The position numbers and the translations under genes were made by a program. Positions 33,640-42,057 of a stretch of DNA of 64,000 nt are shown piece by piece. This stretch comes from Vibrio splendidus (GTDB lineage: Bacteria > Pseudomonadota > Gammaproteobacteria > Enterobacterales > Vibrionaceae). The number at the start of each line of letters is the position of its first letter. Positions within the stretch are counted from its first letter, which is position 1. The DNA lies in NCBI RefSeq assembly GCF_024347615.1, contig NZ_AP025508.1, forward strand, positions 2,170,001 to 2,234,000, given 5' to 3'. The notes under the pieces were generated by a model that worked only from the letters and a program-made list of their open reading frames with translations, did no database searches and was not told the origin of the DNA.

Positions 33640-34176
33640 TTATTTTGCTCTTTGTACTGTTGATACGCCAACGCCTAGTCTCTTAGCTGTTTTGCGAATC
33701 GATAGCCCACTAGAAAGGCAATCAAGTATTGCTTGCTGATCTACTGTCGCAGCGCGCCCCTTGTACTTCCCTGCTGCTTTAGCTTTCGCTATCCCCTCAG
33801 CTTGTCTTTCAAGCAGCATTTGACGCTCAAACTGATATACAGATCCTAGCAAGTTAAGCAACAACTCATTCATTGGGTTACTTTTGTCGGCACTAAAGAT
33901 CATGTTCTCTTTGATAAATTGAACTGCAACCGATTTAGAGTTAAAGAACTCGACCAATGCAAGCAAGTCTTTCATATCACGAGCAAGGCGAGATATGTCA
34001 TGAACAACCAAAGTGTCGCCTTCGCGGACATACTCTTTCAATCTACGAAGTTCTTCTCTGTCCGTTGTCGAACCACTGCATTTTTCAACAAACACTTTAT
34101 CAATTTCAATACCATCAAGCTGTCTAACCGTGTTCTGCTGCACTGTAGAAACTCGAATGTAACCAACTATGCTCAT
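33640..34176 (-). CDS. Serine resolvase/invertase
   Basis: The 178-residue product is full length for the Tn3/Hin type. The catalytic Ser10 lies in YIRVSTVQQ. DTLVVHDISRLARD carries the active-site Arg residues, and FIKENMIFSADKS and LLGSVYQFERQMLLERQ belong to the dimer helix. The C-terminal helix-turn-helix is RKTAKRLGVGVSTVQRA. AAGGTGGTAT precedes the ATG. Repeats resembling a res site lie directly upstream. It probably resolves multimers of the element rather than integrating it. Confidence 0.93.
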   Translation of the reverse strand: MSIVGYIRVSTVQQNTVRQLDGIEIDKVFVEKCSGSTTDREELRRLKEYVREGDTLVVHDISRLARDMKDLLALVEFFNSKSVAVQFIKENMIFSADKSNPMNELLLNLLGSVYQFERQMLLERQAEGIAKAKAAGKYKGRAATVDQQAILDCLSSGLSIRKTAKRLGVGVSTVQRAK

Positions 34177-34188
34177 ATACCACCTTCT

Positions 34189-34307
34189 GTATTCATTTAA
34201 CTCTAGATGAGACTACAATAGGCTGTGTTCATAGCAGATAGCAACCTAATTGAATACAGTTAGCGTATTCATTCAAATGTGTTCTTAAACAGTAGTCAAA
34301 TGAATAC
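34189..34307. promoter_or_regulatory. Resolvase-binding-like region (four TGAATAC half-sites)
   Basis: TGAATAC or its complement GTATTCA occurs at 34189-34195, 34251-34257, 34265-34271 and 34301-34307, between the resolvase start and a terminator. The middle pair forms an inverted repeat with a 7-base gap. The spacing suggests a res-type site with an operator function. Confidence 0.55.
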
Positions 34308-34310
34308 AAA

Positions 34311-34336
34311 AAAGCCCCCGTATCTCTACGAGGGCT
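34311..34336 (-). terminator. Terminator between small operon 3 and the resolvase
   Basis: AAAGCCC...GGGCTTT stem with TACGG pairing inside, closing the leftward operon that ends at 34341. Confidence 0.8.
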
Positions 34337-34340
34337 TTCT

Positions 34341-34574
34341 TTAATCGATAAGTAGCTTTTCAAGTGACTCTATTCGCTCACCGTTTTGTATACTTGTTTG
34401 TTTAATTGACTCAATATCTTTCAAGAAAACATCCGTTCTTTCAATCATCAATCCTTGCTGTACAACCAAAGTATCTAAAGTCGAGTTTAACTCACCGTAG
34501 TTGCTTGAGAATGATATGTTTGAAATTGCTAACGGCATTAGCATGATAATAAGTCCTGATAATAGCTTATTCAT
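34341..34574 (-). CDS. Small exported or membrane-anchored coiled-coil protein (77 aa)
   Basis: An N-terminal hydrophobic segment (LLSGLIIMLMPLAISNISF) works as signal or anchor. The rest is a heptad-like helix (LKDIESIKQTSIQNGERIESLEKLL). It overlaps the preceding gene by 8 bases and is the last of three coupled small genes. Function unknown. Confidence 0.6.
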   Translation of the reverse strand: MNKLLSGLIIMLMPLAISNISFSSNYGELNSTLDTLVVQQGLMIERTDVFLKDIESIKQTSIQNGERIESLEKLLID

Positions 34575-34863
34575 TCGTGCCGCCTAGTTGTTCCAACTCA
34601 TCCCTACGCTTTTTTTGACTTCTAGACTGCTCAAGCAAAGCTTCTTCTTGTGAAGCAAGACGAGTTTGTTCATGTTGCCTCATGTTTTCTCGAATCTCAT
34701 TGATTCGTTTATCTGCCTCTTCTTGATATTCTCGGTCTTTAAGCAATTCTCGTTGATGCTCGTCTAAAGAACCAACTTCACGAAGAAGATCAAGATGTGT
34801 CAATTCACAATAAGCCGAGTCCGAGCCCGAGCCTTGTTGCACTTTCTTAACTGGCTTAAGCAT
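34567..34863 (-). CDS. Charged coiled-coil protein (98 aa)
   Basis: ATG 34863 overlaps the previous stop by 8 bases. The product has a short Ser/Gly-rich start and then about 70 residues of Glu/Arg/Gln-rich helix (HQRELLKDREYQEEADKRI). Cytoplasmic. Middle gene of operon 3; unknown function. Confidence 0.6.
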   Translation of the reverse strand: MLKPVKKVQQGSGSDSAYCELTHLDLLREVGSLDEHQRELLKDREYQEEADKRINEIRENMRQHEQTRLASQEEALLEQSRSQKKRRDELEQLGGTNE

Positions 34864-35158
34864 TATGTGACTCCATGATTCGTTCAAGTTCGTTCCTTGA
34901 TAATGTCTTCAAGTAAGCAGCCGATACAAGGTCTTCTTCATCGAGTCTCTGTTTTAACAGTCTGTCTTTTTGCTTAAGATGGTATTGAACTAACATCAAC
35001 AACACTTGTCTCTGTGTTATCGCACCGTAATCACCGTTTAACGCATTCTTTGTTAGTTCTTCATCGTCGAGTGTTGAATCGATGACTAGTTTCTTTGCCG
35101 ATGTTCTTCTAGACTTTCGACCAGCTTCAGAAGCTGATTGTGAATTGAATAATGTCAT
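34856..35158 (-). CDS. Small helical protein (100 aa), head of operon 3
   Basis: The N-terminus is Ser/Arg/Lys-rich (SASEAGRKSRRTSAKK); the rest is helical and acidic (STLDDEELTKNAL, QRQVLLMLVQYHLKQKDRLL). It overlaps the next gene by 8 bases. No family recognised; it could bind DNA through its basic tail. Confidence 0.6.
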   Translation of the reverse strand: MTLFNSQSASEAGRKSRRTSAKKLVIDSTLDDEELTKNALNGDYGAITQRQVLLMLVQYHLKQKDRLLKQRLDEEDLVSAAYLKTLSRNELERIMESHNA

Positions 35159-35264
35159 TGTTCCGTTATCCCGTTATTTCTATTGTTATTTTCTTTTATT
35201 TATGGAGTTAACAGATACAAAAAAGGAGCTATCAGCTCCTTTCAACGTTGTTCAATTAGGTTTT

Positions 35265-36137
35265 TTATTTGTTCGTTTCTGAGTCAACGACATTACGAAG
35301 ACTAGCGCACGCGTCAGAAAAACTCAGATAATCATTGTCCCATACACTTCTAACCATAGTAAAAGCTGATTGTCGACGTTGTTGATAAAAGGATTCATCC
35401 CAATAATGTTTTCCATCAACTTTCGAATATATGTCATTTCTGGCATACGACTTCCAATCATTGATTACTTTTTTTGCTCGTCGATCTGTTGGTAGAAAGT
35501 ACGTGCCTTTTTCCATACACACTTCAATGCCAACGATAGCAAAAGCCATATCGCTTAATTCATTTTTATGCCAGTTCGCTAGTTGATCTTGTTTCTCTTT
35601 CTCAATAGCTGCCTTCTTAGATGCCTCTTCCGCTTGCTGCTTTAATTTGCCTTGTTCACGTGTCAATTCAATCAACTTCGGTAAAACTGTATCGGAAAAC
35701 GTTTTCGTTAGTCTAGTTTTAGGCACAAACACATGATACGTTTCCAAATACGGACGACACTCTGAAACATCTAGTTCATCACTACTTACATAGCCAAGTA
35801 TTCTAGTTTTCCCTTGCCCATACTGTACAAATGATTCGGCTTTAGCTATATGAAGTGTACCTGTCTTCCCTTTAGTCTTTGAGTCAAACAAGCCACATGT
35901 TAAAGTGTCGTCAAGTGATACTTCAAACAGTATTGGCTCATCAATCTCGACTGATATCCATCTCCGTCCCCATTCAATGTTCTTAGACTCGGGAAGCAAC
36001 TCAGTTACCTCCGTTTTAGTAACAGCATTCAATTTTTCTACTGCCTGATTTTGCTCACTTGTTGTTTGACAGCCAGCCAATACGGCCATTGATAATACGC
36101 CAAGTACACTTACTGATTTGTTTATGTTTTTACTCAT
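35265..36137 (-). CDS. Lipoprotein of the mobile element
   Basis: From ATG 36137 (GAGGATGCT upstream) the product has 290 residues. A signal peptide with a lipobox (VLSMAVLAGC, Cys near residue 22) directs lipid anchoring. Mature sequence: a beta-rich part (WISVEIDEPILFEVSLDDTL), a Lys/Glu/Ala coiled-coil linker (KQQAEEASKKAAIEKEKQDQ) and a C-terminal helical part with two Cys. The gene is divergent from the XRE regulator, sharing two palindromic operators. It could alter the cell surface, for example phage adsorption, but that is a guess. Confidence 0.75.
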   Translation of the reverse strand: MSKNINKSVSVLGVLSMAVLAGCQTTSEQNQAVEKLNAVTKTEVTELLPESKNIEWGRRWISVEIDEPILFEVSLDDTLTCGLFDSKTKGKTGTLHIAKAESFVQYGQGKTRILGYVSSDELDVSECRPYLETYHVFVPKTRLTKTFSDTVLPKLIELTREQGKLKQQAEEASKKAAIEKEKQDQLANWHKNELSDMAFAIVGIEVCMEKGTYFLPTDRRAKKVINDWKSYARNDIYSKVDGKHYWDESFYQQRRQSAFTMVRSVWDNDYLSFSDACASLRNVVDSETNK

Positions 36138-36162
36138 AGCATCCTCAAATAAAATCACACCA

Positions 36163-36178
36163 GCACCCATATGGGTGC
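36163..36178. promoter_or_regulatory. Perfect palindromic operator O1
   Basis: GCACCCATATGGGTGC, a perfect 16-bp palindrome, lies in the divergent region between the lipoprotein and the XRE gene. It shares GCACC-N6-GGTGC with O2. Confidence 0.8.
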
Positions 36179-36210
36179 AACCTGCTTTTATCTTATATGC
36201 AATCCTATTT

Positions 36211-36226
36211 GCACCTATAATGGTGC
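36211..36226. promoter_or_regulatory. Operator O2 overlapping a -10 box
   Basis: GCACCTATAATGGTGC has the same GCACC-N6-GGTGC frame as O1, 48 bases away. Its centre TATAAT (36216-36221) is a perfect -10 box 16 bases before the XRE ATG at 36237, so binding would repress the regulator's own promoter. Confidence 0.78.
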
Positions 36227-36236
36227 AGATAAAAGC

Positions 36237-36467
36237 ATGAACGAAGTCACAAAACGTAAGAACATTACTGGCTGTAGAATCAAAGAGATAAGATTAAGTA
36301 AAGGTTGGGCTCAGGCTGACGTAGAGCGTGAGTGCAGTTTGCTTGGTATTGATATAACTCGCAGCAAACTTGCCAAGATAGAAAGCGGAATGGTTCGTGT
36401 CACTGACGAGATGATCAGGGATTTGTGTGTCGTGCTAGGCGCCGATGCTAATTCGTTATTTGAGTAG
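36237..36467 (+). CDS. XRE-family helix-turn-helix regulator
   Basis: The 76-residue product has one Cro/CI-type domain (IKEIRLSKGWAQADVERECS, then ITRSKLAKIESGMVRV). It starts at ATG 36237; an upstream frame would run through the operators. The twin palindromes before it fit an auto-repressing switch that also controls the divergent lipoprotein gene. It probably maintains the element in a quiet state. Confidence 0.85.
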   Translation: MNEVTKRKNITGCRIKEIRLSKGWAQADVERECSLLGIDITRSKLAKIESGMVRVTDEMIRDLCVVLGADANSLFE

Positions 36468-36480
36468 CCCTATTAAAACT

Positions 36481-36508
36481 AAAAAGGGAAGATGTTTACT
36501 TCCCCTTT
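36481..36508. terminator. Bidirectional terminator
   Basis: AAAAAGGGAAG / CTTCCCCTTT stem lies between the convergent XRE gene and the large serine recombinase gene. Confidence 0.78.
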
Positions 36509-36521
36509 AACACTACACTCA

Positions 36522-38114
36522 TCATTCTGTAAGTAACGGCTGTAGTCTTCGATTAACTGCCATATCATTGTCGACAAATCGTACAGCACCGCCCTTTCCG
36601 ACTTTAAACTCAAACTGCTCATCAGTAACAAATGTCATCGTAATTAATGGCTCAGATTTTAAATCATGCCCCCGTAACTGAATCACAATGCTCTTACAAA
36701 CGCTGTTAATTAGAGTTCTACACTTCAACCTAGCTTCTTTATTATCAGCTCGTGCTTTGTCAGCTAATTCGATAAGTTTTTCTACCCATTTTTGAACGTC
36801 ACTTTGATTAACATCTGGCTTTTGTGAGTCACGTTCTTTAATCAGCTTCTGTTTTTCTGAGTTCAGTCTATCGTGAGAGTCTTTAAACAAGTGCCAAGGC
36901 GCACCTGCTGTAACCTGCTCGACAATATGTTTAACTTTGTTTTCTACTTCTTCGATTAAAGCAGAGTAGTTAACATTGTTAACTGTAGGCACTAAAGACT
37001 GAGGCTCAACTCCGATACAAGCAGCAAACAATACTGCATTCTCTATTGGTTCTAGAAACACAGACGAACAACAAGAGCTTGTTTCTTTGTGTGTTAAACA
37101 ATGTAATCGTGTAACAGTTTTACTGTATTCGCCAGAACGCTTGTATTGCTTTTGTGTCTGAGCACCTAGACCACCTCCGCAATAGCCGCAAGTCGTAAAC
37201 CCTTTGCCATGACCAGTAATCAAATGAACAGTTTCACCACGCCCATGCATGGACTTACTTCGTTTAGTTCGATGCTGTTGTAGTGCTAACCACTTTGATT
37301 TTGTAATCAACGCGGGATAGAAATCTTCAAGATCGTAGTCAACACCTTGAACGTTGATTCTCTTCATTCCATATAGAGCATGAGACTTAACGATATTTGC
37401 AACTGTTGTCTGTCCCCAAGCATTACGCTTGCCTGATAGTGTCGGTATGCTTTCTTCTGTCAGTTGTCTAGCTATCTTTAGAGAGCCAAAACCCTGATTG
37501 TATAGACCAAGAATTTGACGAATCACTTCTATACGTTCATTAAACGAGTACGTACCATCATCTTTGTTAAAATCAAGCCAACTAGGATCAGCGCCTAGTC
37601 GCCGAACCTTCCCATTTGTTTGATATTGATTTAACGCACTCTTTAAGAAAGCATTCGAGCGACGCTGTTTAGTTTCAGACTCTTCGTTTGCCCGAATCAT
37701 CACAACTAAAGACATGATTAGCTTAAAAGGGTTTTGTTGAATCTCTTCCCGAGAATAGACTTGATTATCTGCGGCAGTTACAACAGTAATACCAGACAGA
37801 ATCAAGTCACTTAATGCTGATTGAGCTATTAACGGATCTTCTCGACTAAGACGATCTAGTGATTCAACGACTAATACAGAGCCAGATTTAACCTTGCCTG
37901 CTGTTACCGCTGCTAAAAATTGCCCGAAAGCACCTTTTGTTTTATGCACACCATGAAACGCACTGAGCCCCTTATCCATCATGGTTAAGCTTTTATCTAG
38001 CTCAAATCCATGCTCAAGCGCGTATTGTTCAGCAAAATGTGACTGACGTTCGATTGATGTGCCCTTAGCCTGTTCTGGGCGGCTAAATCGCATATAACTG
38101 TATACTTTTCTCAT
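36522..38114 (-). CDS. Large serine recombinase (integrase of unit A)
   Basis: The 530-residue product has an N-terminal resolvase domain with catalytic Ser11 (YSYMRFSRPEQA). LVVESLDRLSRED carries the active-site Arg. A recombinase domain follows (LGADPSWLDF, ERIEVIRQILGLYNQGFGSLKIARQL). A zinc-ribbon-like CGYCGGGLG leads into a long coiled coil. Large serine integrases join attP and attB in one direction. The gene starts 41 bases from the attR junction at 38155, the usual place for an integrase, so it is the likely enzyme that inserted unit A into the carboxypeptidase gene. Confidence 0.93.
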   Translation of the reverse strand: MRKVYSYMRFSRPEQAKGTSIERQSHFAEQYALEHGFELDKSLTMMDKGLSAFHGVHKTKGAFGQFLAAVTAGKVKSGSVLVVESLDRLSREDPLIAQSALSDLILSGITVVTAADNQVYSREEIQQNPFKLIMSLVVMIRANEESETKQRRSNAFLKSALNQYQTNGKVRRLGADPSWLDFNKDDGTYSFNERIEVIRQILGLYNQGFGSLKIARQLTEESIPTLSGKRNAWGQTTVANIVKSHALYGMKRINVQGVDYDLEDFYPALITKSKWLALQQHRTKRSKSMHGRGETVHLITGHGKGFTTCGYCGGGLGAQTQKQYKRSGEYSKTVTRLHCLTHKETSSCCSSVFLEPIENAVLFAACIGVEPQSLVPTVNNVNYSALIEEVENKVKHIVEQVTAGAPWHLFKDSHDRLNSEKQKLIKERDSQKPDVNQSDVQKWVEKLIELADKARADNKEARLKCRTLINSVCKSIVIQLRGHDLKSEPLITMTFVTDEQFEFKVGKGGAVRFVDNDMAVNRRLQPLLTE

Positions 38115-38149
38115 AGTTACACCATACTACAAAATGTAAGTTAGCACTA

Positions 38150-38175
38150 TACATTAGACAGACGGCGCATTCGGT
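38150..38175 (+). other. Attachment junction between unit A and unit B
   Basis: Element sequence ends and carboxypeptidase coding sequence resumes at TTAGACAGACGGCGCATTCG. The core GAC-N-GA is shared with attL at 18643 and the junction at 45868. Confidence 0.75.
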
Positions 38176-38418
38176 TACTTCCCATCTTACACACTAGGTG
38201 CGATGTACGCGGCTCAGTTCATGGCTTCAATGAAGAAAACAGTGGATGTGAACGCTGTGATTGAAAGTGGCGACCTATCACCTATCTTCACTTGGTTAGA
38301 ATCGAATATTTGGAGTAAAGGCAGCCTGCTTAACACCGATGACTTGGTGAAAGGCGCAACCGGTGAAACCTTGAATGCGCAATACTTCAAAGATCATTTG
38401 AGAAGTCGTTACCTTTAA
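38156..38418 (+). pseudogene. Displaced 3' end of the M32 carboxypeptidase gene (copy 2)
   Basis: This fragment encodes the last 86 or so residues of the carboxypeptidase in frame (DGAFGYFPSYTLGAMYAA to the end RSRYL) without a start region. It differs from copy 3 (45868-46129) only near its two ends and is identical over about 190 bases in the middle. It differs much more from the copy now fused to the live gene (18700-18963). It is a remnant of earlier integration. Confidence 0.92.
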
Positions 38419-38477
38419 TAAAACATCAAATTAGATATAGAGCAGCACAAGAAAGTGCTGCTCTTTGCTACTTTCGA

Positions 38478-39320
38478 TTAGAACAACCACCTACTAACTT
38501 CGTCATAGTTTTCTAGGTACAAAGGCCGTATCGTAGGATCATCTGATTCTGATCGTTCATGCTTATCAATAAGGTGAAATTGTAAGTAGTACTCGGCCAT
38601 AGCTGCTCGTATACTTACCTCATAGAAGTCCCCTTCTCCCTTATCCATCATAATCACACGTTTCTGTTCAACAGTTAGCGCTGGTTGAGGAGAAATTCTC
38701 AAAGTGATTGTCTGCATCCAACAGTCGTCATCCTTGGCAGTCCAAGACGAGTTTCCAGCAATAGCTACATCCTTCATACGACTTACATTGAAATCTCTAA
38801 ATTCTTTCCTGTACTCATCGTAAGCTCGGCAATGCCACCTGAGTCCACTGTTTGCCATTGCAATTGGATGTAATCTTCTTTTCATTCCTTCTGGATGACT
38901 AAGAGAATAGTATGTCACTTGGATAGCGAGATTTTTTGCTATTGCCTGTGTAAGAATGCGACTTACTTGTGGGTCAACATGACTCGAAATCGCAGGCCCA
39001 AAATCAATGGTATTTTCACCCCATAGCGTTGAAGAGTAGCTAACGTTATTTAGTCTCAGGAACGCAGTATACTCCCCCCATGAACCGTCAATATACTGGA
39101 GATGAAACTCACTAGTTGGTTCGAATCTTTTCTCACTCTTATTGTAAGAAAGTGAGTCTGGATATTCTTTTCGATACTCTGCTAAGCTCTTAGTAATATT
39201 GTTTACTGTTACCTGAAACAACACTGCTAGCTTAGAGGCATTAACCATCCCTTCCCAATAAGCGAGTAATTCGATAACTCTAAAACGAGCTTCTTTTGTA
39301 CTAAGACCTCCTCCAATCAT
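38478..39320 (-). CDS. WYL-domain transcription regulator
   Basis: The 280-residue product has an N-terminal winged helix (RFRVIELLAYWEGMVNASKLAVLF), then a WYL domain with VTYYSLSHPEGMKRRLHPIA and SGLRWHCRAYDEYRKEFRDFNVSRM, and a C-terminal WCX-like part. WYL regulators often control defence islands and may sense nucleic acid. It overlaps the Toprim gene by 4 bases at the end of the SMC operon, and may control the operon promoter at 45777. Confidence 0.88.
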   Translation of the reverse strand: MIGGGLSTKEARFRVIELLAYWEGMVNASKLAVLFQVTVNNITKSLAEYRKEYPDSLSYNKSEKRFEPTSEFHLQYIDGSWGEYTAFLRLNNVSYSSTLWGENTIDFGPAISSHVDPQVSRILTQAIAKNLAIQVTYYSLSHPEGMKRRLHPIAMANSGLRWHCRAYDEYRKEFRDFNVSRMKDVAIAGNSSWTAKDDDCWMQTITLRISPQPALTVEQKRVIMMDKGEGDFYEVSIRAAMAEYYLQFHLIDKHERSESDDPTIRPLYLENYDEVSRWLF

Positions 39321-40189
39321 CGCTTAATCTCCAGATTCTCTATCACTTTTAATTGTGCTTTATGTACCACCAGGTGTTCTTGTGTAATTGCCAAACGTTC
39401 CAATTTCATTTTCATCAAGTGCTCTCTAACTACCTCTGGTGTGTGAGGATCCTTTAATCGCCTTAATAGCTGAGGCTGCTGCTTGTGGAATTCCTTAAGC
39501 TTACTCAACTTTAGTATTTCTGGAGATAAGCTTGTTGGTACTATTAGATCGATGGGTCTTACCTCTGCTACCTTTAGAGCCATATCAATACCTGCAGCAT
39601 CGTAGTCAAAGAAGATTGCAACTTTTGCTGAATTACCTAAACTATTAATCACTTCCATCACAATTGACTGGTTATCACCATGCCCTTTATAGATCATTAC
39701 CGCCTCCTTATATTCAGAAGGTATACGGTCGATGACTTCCTCCCAGTAAACCAAGGTTTCTCCGTTTTCTAAGATTATCAACTGCTTTATGCGTTCGACA
39801 TCCAGATGACCTTTTCTTACAGATACTACAGTACCAACGGGCGTTGATATTTCCTCGTTACCTACCAAGGGAATTGATGATGCGAGGCTAGACATATTTA
39901 TCATAGATTTAAATACGTCTCCTTTTGCCCATTTTTCATCAGGTACTGTTTTTGATGCATCCATTCGGTTATCAAACTCAAGAGATAGATCTATTACTGA
40001 TTTACCAAATATTTCATCAAGAAAGTTTTCCAGTTTTCTCAACTCATAAGAGCTTAAATGAATTTTGCCACTTCGATAATCGCCTATACCAACTTCATCA
40101 CAAATCTGTCTATAAGAAGGTTTGTCTGGAAGCTGTCTTTTTGATGACTTAACTATTTGGAGTGCAAGTTTAAAAACTTTCTTATTCAC
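39317..40189 (-). CDS. Toprim-domain protein, JetD/MksG-like
   Basis: GTG 40189 overlaps the previous stop by 8 bases and has AGGAAAAG upstream, so I prefer it to an ATG at 40249. The 290-residue product has an N-terminal helical DNA-binding-like part, then a Toprim domain: the acidic strand ILENGETLVYW and the DxD motif in IFFDYDAAGIDMA. In Wadjet (JetD) and MksG the Toprim subunit cuts DNA loaded by the SMC complex. At 290 residues it is shorter than typical JetD (roughly 380-400). Its setting with SMC, MukE-like and MukF-like genes supports the nuclease role. Confidence 0.8.
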   Translation of the reverse strand: MNKKVFKLALQIVKSSKRQLPDKPSYRQICDEVGIGDYRSGKIHLSSYELRKLENFLDEIFGKSVIDLSLEFDNRMDASKTVPDEKWAKGDVFKSMINMSSLASSIPLVGNEEISTPVGTVVSVRKGHLDVERIKQLIILENGETLVYWEEVIDRIPSEYKEAVMIYKGHGDNQSIVMEVINSLGNSAKVAIFFDYDAAGIDMALKVAEVRPIDLIVPTSLSPEILKLSKLKEFHKQQPQLLRRLKDPHTPEVVREHLMKMKLERLAITQEHLVVHKAQLKVIENLEIKR

Positions 40190-41423
40190 GATTACTTTTC
40201 CTGAAAACCATATCCTTGATATACAAAGTACCGTCAAAAGGCTGAACAATATCTCTGACTTCTTCGACAGTTACATATCTGGAAATTGATTTTTTCTGTG
40301 CTTCATAATAGCTCATCACCATGATCATCCAATCTTCAGGCAGAGCTTCAACACCGAGAACTCCATAAGCATTCATTGCTGAAATATCTTCTTTGTGGGA
40401 TGTGTCGGTAATAGCCTGAAATAGTAGCTCAACATTTTCTGTTAGAGGATCAAGAACATTTTCTAGAGTTCCTCCTCTTGCATCGGAGATTTTCTCTTCA
40501 ATTTCTTCTGGTTGCTCAATATTCGGCTCTGGTTGAACCTTTTCCAAAGTATCCAGTGCCATATCCATCAGGAGCTCTTCATCCCTTGCACTACTGATAT
40601 CAGCATATCCCCCCAAACGTTGTCTTTCAGCAAGAGAGGCGCAAGTTGGCAGCTCCATGATTCCTGATATATCGGGTCGATAGCCTGGTTGTTCTTTGAA
40701 CTTGCTCGAGAAGATATCAATCAGCATGTTAAGCCGACGAACTGCTTTATCTTTTTGCAGTTTTTCTACCATACTGTTTAGCTTGCGATTGGTCGCTGCT
40801 AAGTCTTTTAAACAACGATCAATATGAGCTTTAAAGACTTTCATTAGTAAACGTTCAAGCAGTAAATCAGTTCCAACCCACTCTCTTATCTTTACCACAC
40901 TTAAGTGGCTGATTGTCGTTCGGAGCTTATAGCACTCATCTTTGCAGCGGGTTGTCTGTCTTATACGTTCATCAATATCAGACACAACACTAAATTCATC
41001 AGAAACAATATGGTGATACATGCTTAACGCATCTGTAAGCATGTCCATTATTTCCATAACTATCTCTCTGATTTCATCAAAGTATTGCTCGTGAGTAGTA
41101 TGTGTCCTGACCTTCGATTTCTTGTAGCTCTCTATATTAAATTCTAAATCTTCAATAAGGCTGGAATATGCTCCAACTTTTTCTCTAAACCTATATCTGC
41201 TAGTAACATGATCTAACAAATTCCTAACTTTACTGTGAACCTGCACACCAAGGTTGTCATCTACATAGTAAGCTAATCGGTTCTTTTCTAAGGCTGTTAT
41301 TGCAGATTCATTTTCAGGTGTGTCCTCAATTTGACCAGCAGTGACATAGCAGCTTTCATCAACTACTTCTATATGCTTACTTAGTGCACGAATCGCTGAT
41401 TTAGAATCTTCTTTACGCCCCAT
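40182..41423 (-). CDS. Kleisin/MukF-like subunit (JetA-like)
   Basis: The 413-residue helical product has an N-terminal winged-helix-like part (SKHIEVVDESCYVTAGQI, ALEKNRLAYYVDD), a middle helical bundle (FREKVGAYSSLIEDLEFNIESYK) and an acidic linker (EQPEEIEEKISD) before a C-terminal winged helix (YVTVEEVRDIVQPFDGTLYI). That plan is that of kleisins MukF/MksF/JetA, which bridge the SMC heads. Its ATG shares one base with the stop of the MukE-like gene. The assignment is by size, fold hints and operon, not by clear sequence identity. Confidence 0.65.
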   Translation of the reverse strand: MGRKEDSKSAIRALSKHIEVVDESCYVTAGQIEDTPENESAITALEKNRLAYYVDDNLGVQVHSKVRNLLDHVTSRYRFREKVGAYSSLIEDLEFNIESYKKSKVRTHTTHEQYFDEIREIVMEIMDMLTDALSMYHHIVSDEFSVVSDIDERIRQTTRCKDECYKLRTTISHLSVVKIREWVGTDLLLERLLMKVFKAHIDRCLKDLAATNRKLNSMVEKLQKDKAVRRLNMLIDIFSSKFKEQPGYRPDISGIMELPTCASLAERQRLGGYADISSARDEELLMDMALDTLEKVQPEPNIEQPEEIEEKISDARGGTLENVLDPLTENVELLFQAITDTSHKEDISAMNAYGVLGVEALPEDWMIMVMSYYEAQKKSISRYVTVEEVRDIVQPFDGTLYIKDMVFRKSNRE

Positions 41424-42055
41424 CAGAAGAGCTCCTGCTGAGGTTCTGGTTCATCATCTGGTAATTCGTAACCTTCAAATGAGTGGATAAATTCTAATTG
41501 ATCAAATAATAAAGACCATTTAGCTGTTGCTTTATACACTGCACCAGAACCACCAATCGATAGTAAATATCCATTTTCAGATAAATAAGTCAGAACAGAC
41601 CTCAGCTTGGTTTTTGTTTCAACAGACCTTGAAACTTTTCTAAATTTAGAAGCAATCTGGCTCAACAGTTCAGACATAGAGGAAGACTCTTCTATTGCAG
41701 ATAGTAGCTCTGACTCGGAGATTCTTGTACCTGCTTCTATTGGGCGAGATTCCGCATCTACATTTCTTACTAATCTAAGCCAATCTATCAACGGTTCTAG
41801 GTCGGTGAGCATATGAGAGAACTGTTTCGTCGCTTTTTTTCGTCTCTTTGGATCTTCCAATGTCTCATATGAACAATAATAACCTTTACTGTCTTTCGTC
41901 TTTCCAACTTGTCTGGAAACTCGATGCAGAAATGCATTAACTTCGGAACGATTTATAGAGTCCTGGAGGAATCGAAAAGCTTCGGGATAAGAAGCTTCAC
42001 ATATCACTTTTTCATCAAGCAGATATTCAACCGTAATTTCAAATCTGGTGCTCAT
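41423..42055 (-). CDS. MukE-like winged-helix subunit (JetB-like)
   Basis: The 210-residue product has helical N-terminal sequence (FRFLQDSINRSEVNAFLHRV) and a C-terminal winged helix (KTKLRSVLTYLSENGYLLSI, GAVYKATAKWSLLFDQLEFI), ending in an acidic tail. The size and winged helices fit KITE proteins MukE/MksE/JetB. It starts 2 bases after the SMC stop and its stop codon shares a base with the next start. Confidence 0.65.
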   Translation of the reverse strand: MSTRFEITVEYLLDEKVICEASYPEAFRFLQDSINRSEVNAFLHRVSRQVGKTKDSKGYYCSYETLEDPKRRKKATKQFSHMLTDLEPLIDWLRLVRNVDAESRPIEAGTRISESELLSAIEESSSMSELLSQIASKFRKVSRSVETKTKLRSVLTYLSENGYLLSIGGSGAVYKATAKWSLLFDQLEFIHSFEGYELPDDEPEPQQELF

Positions 42056-42057
42056 GA

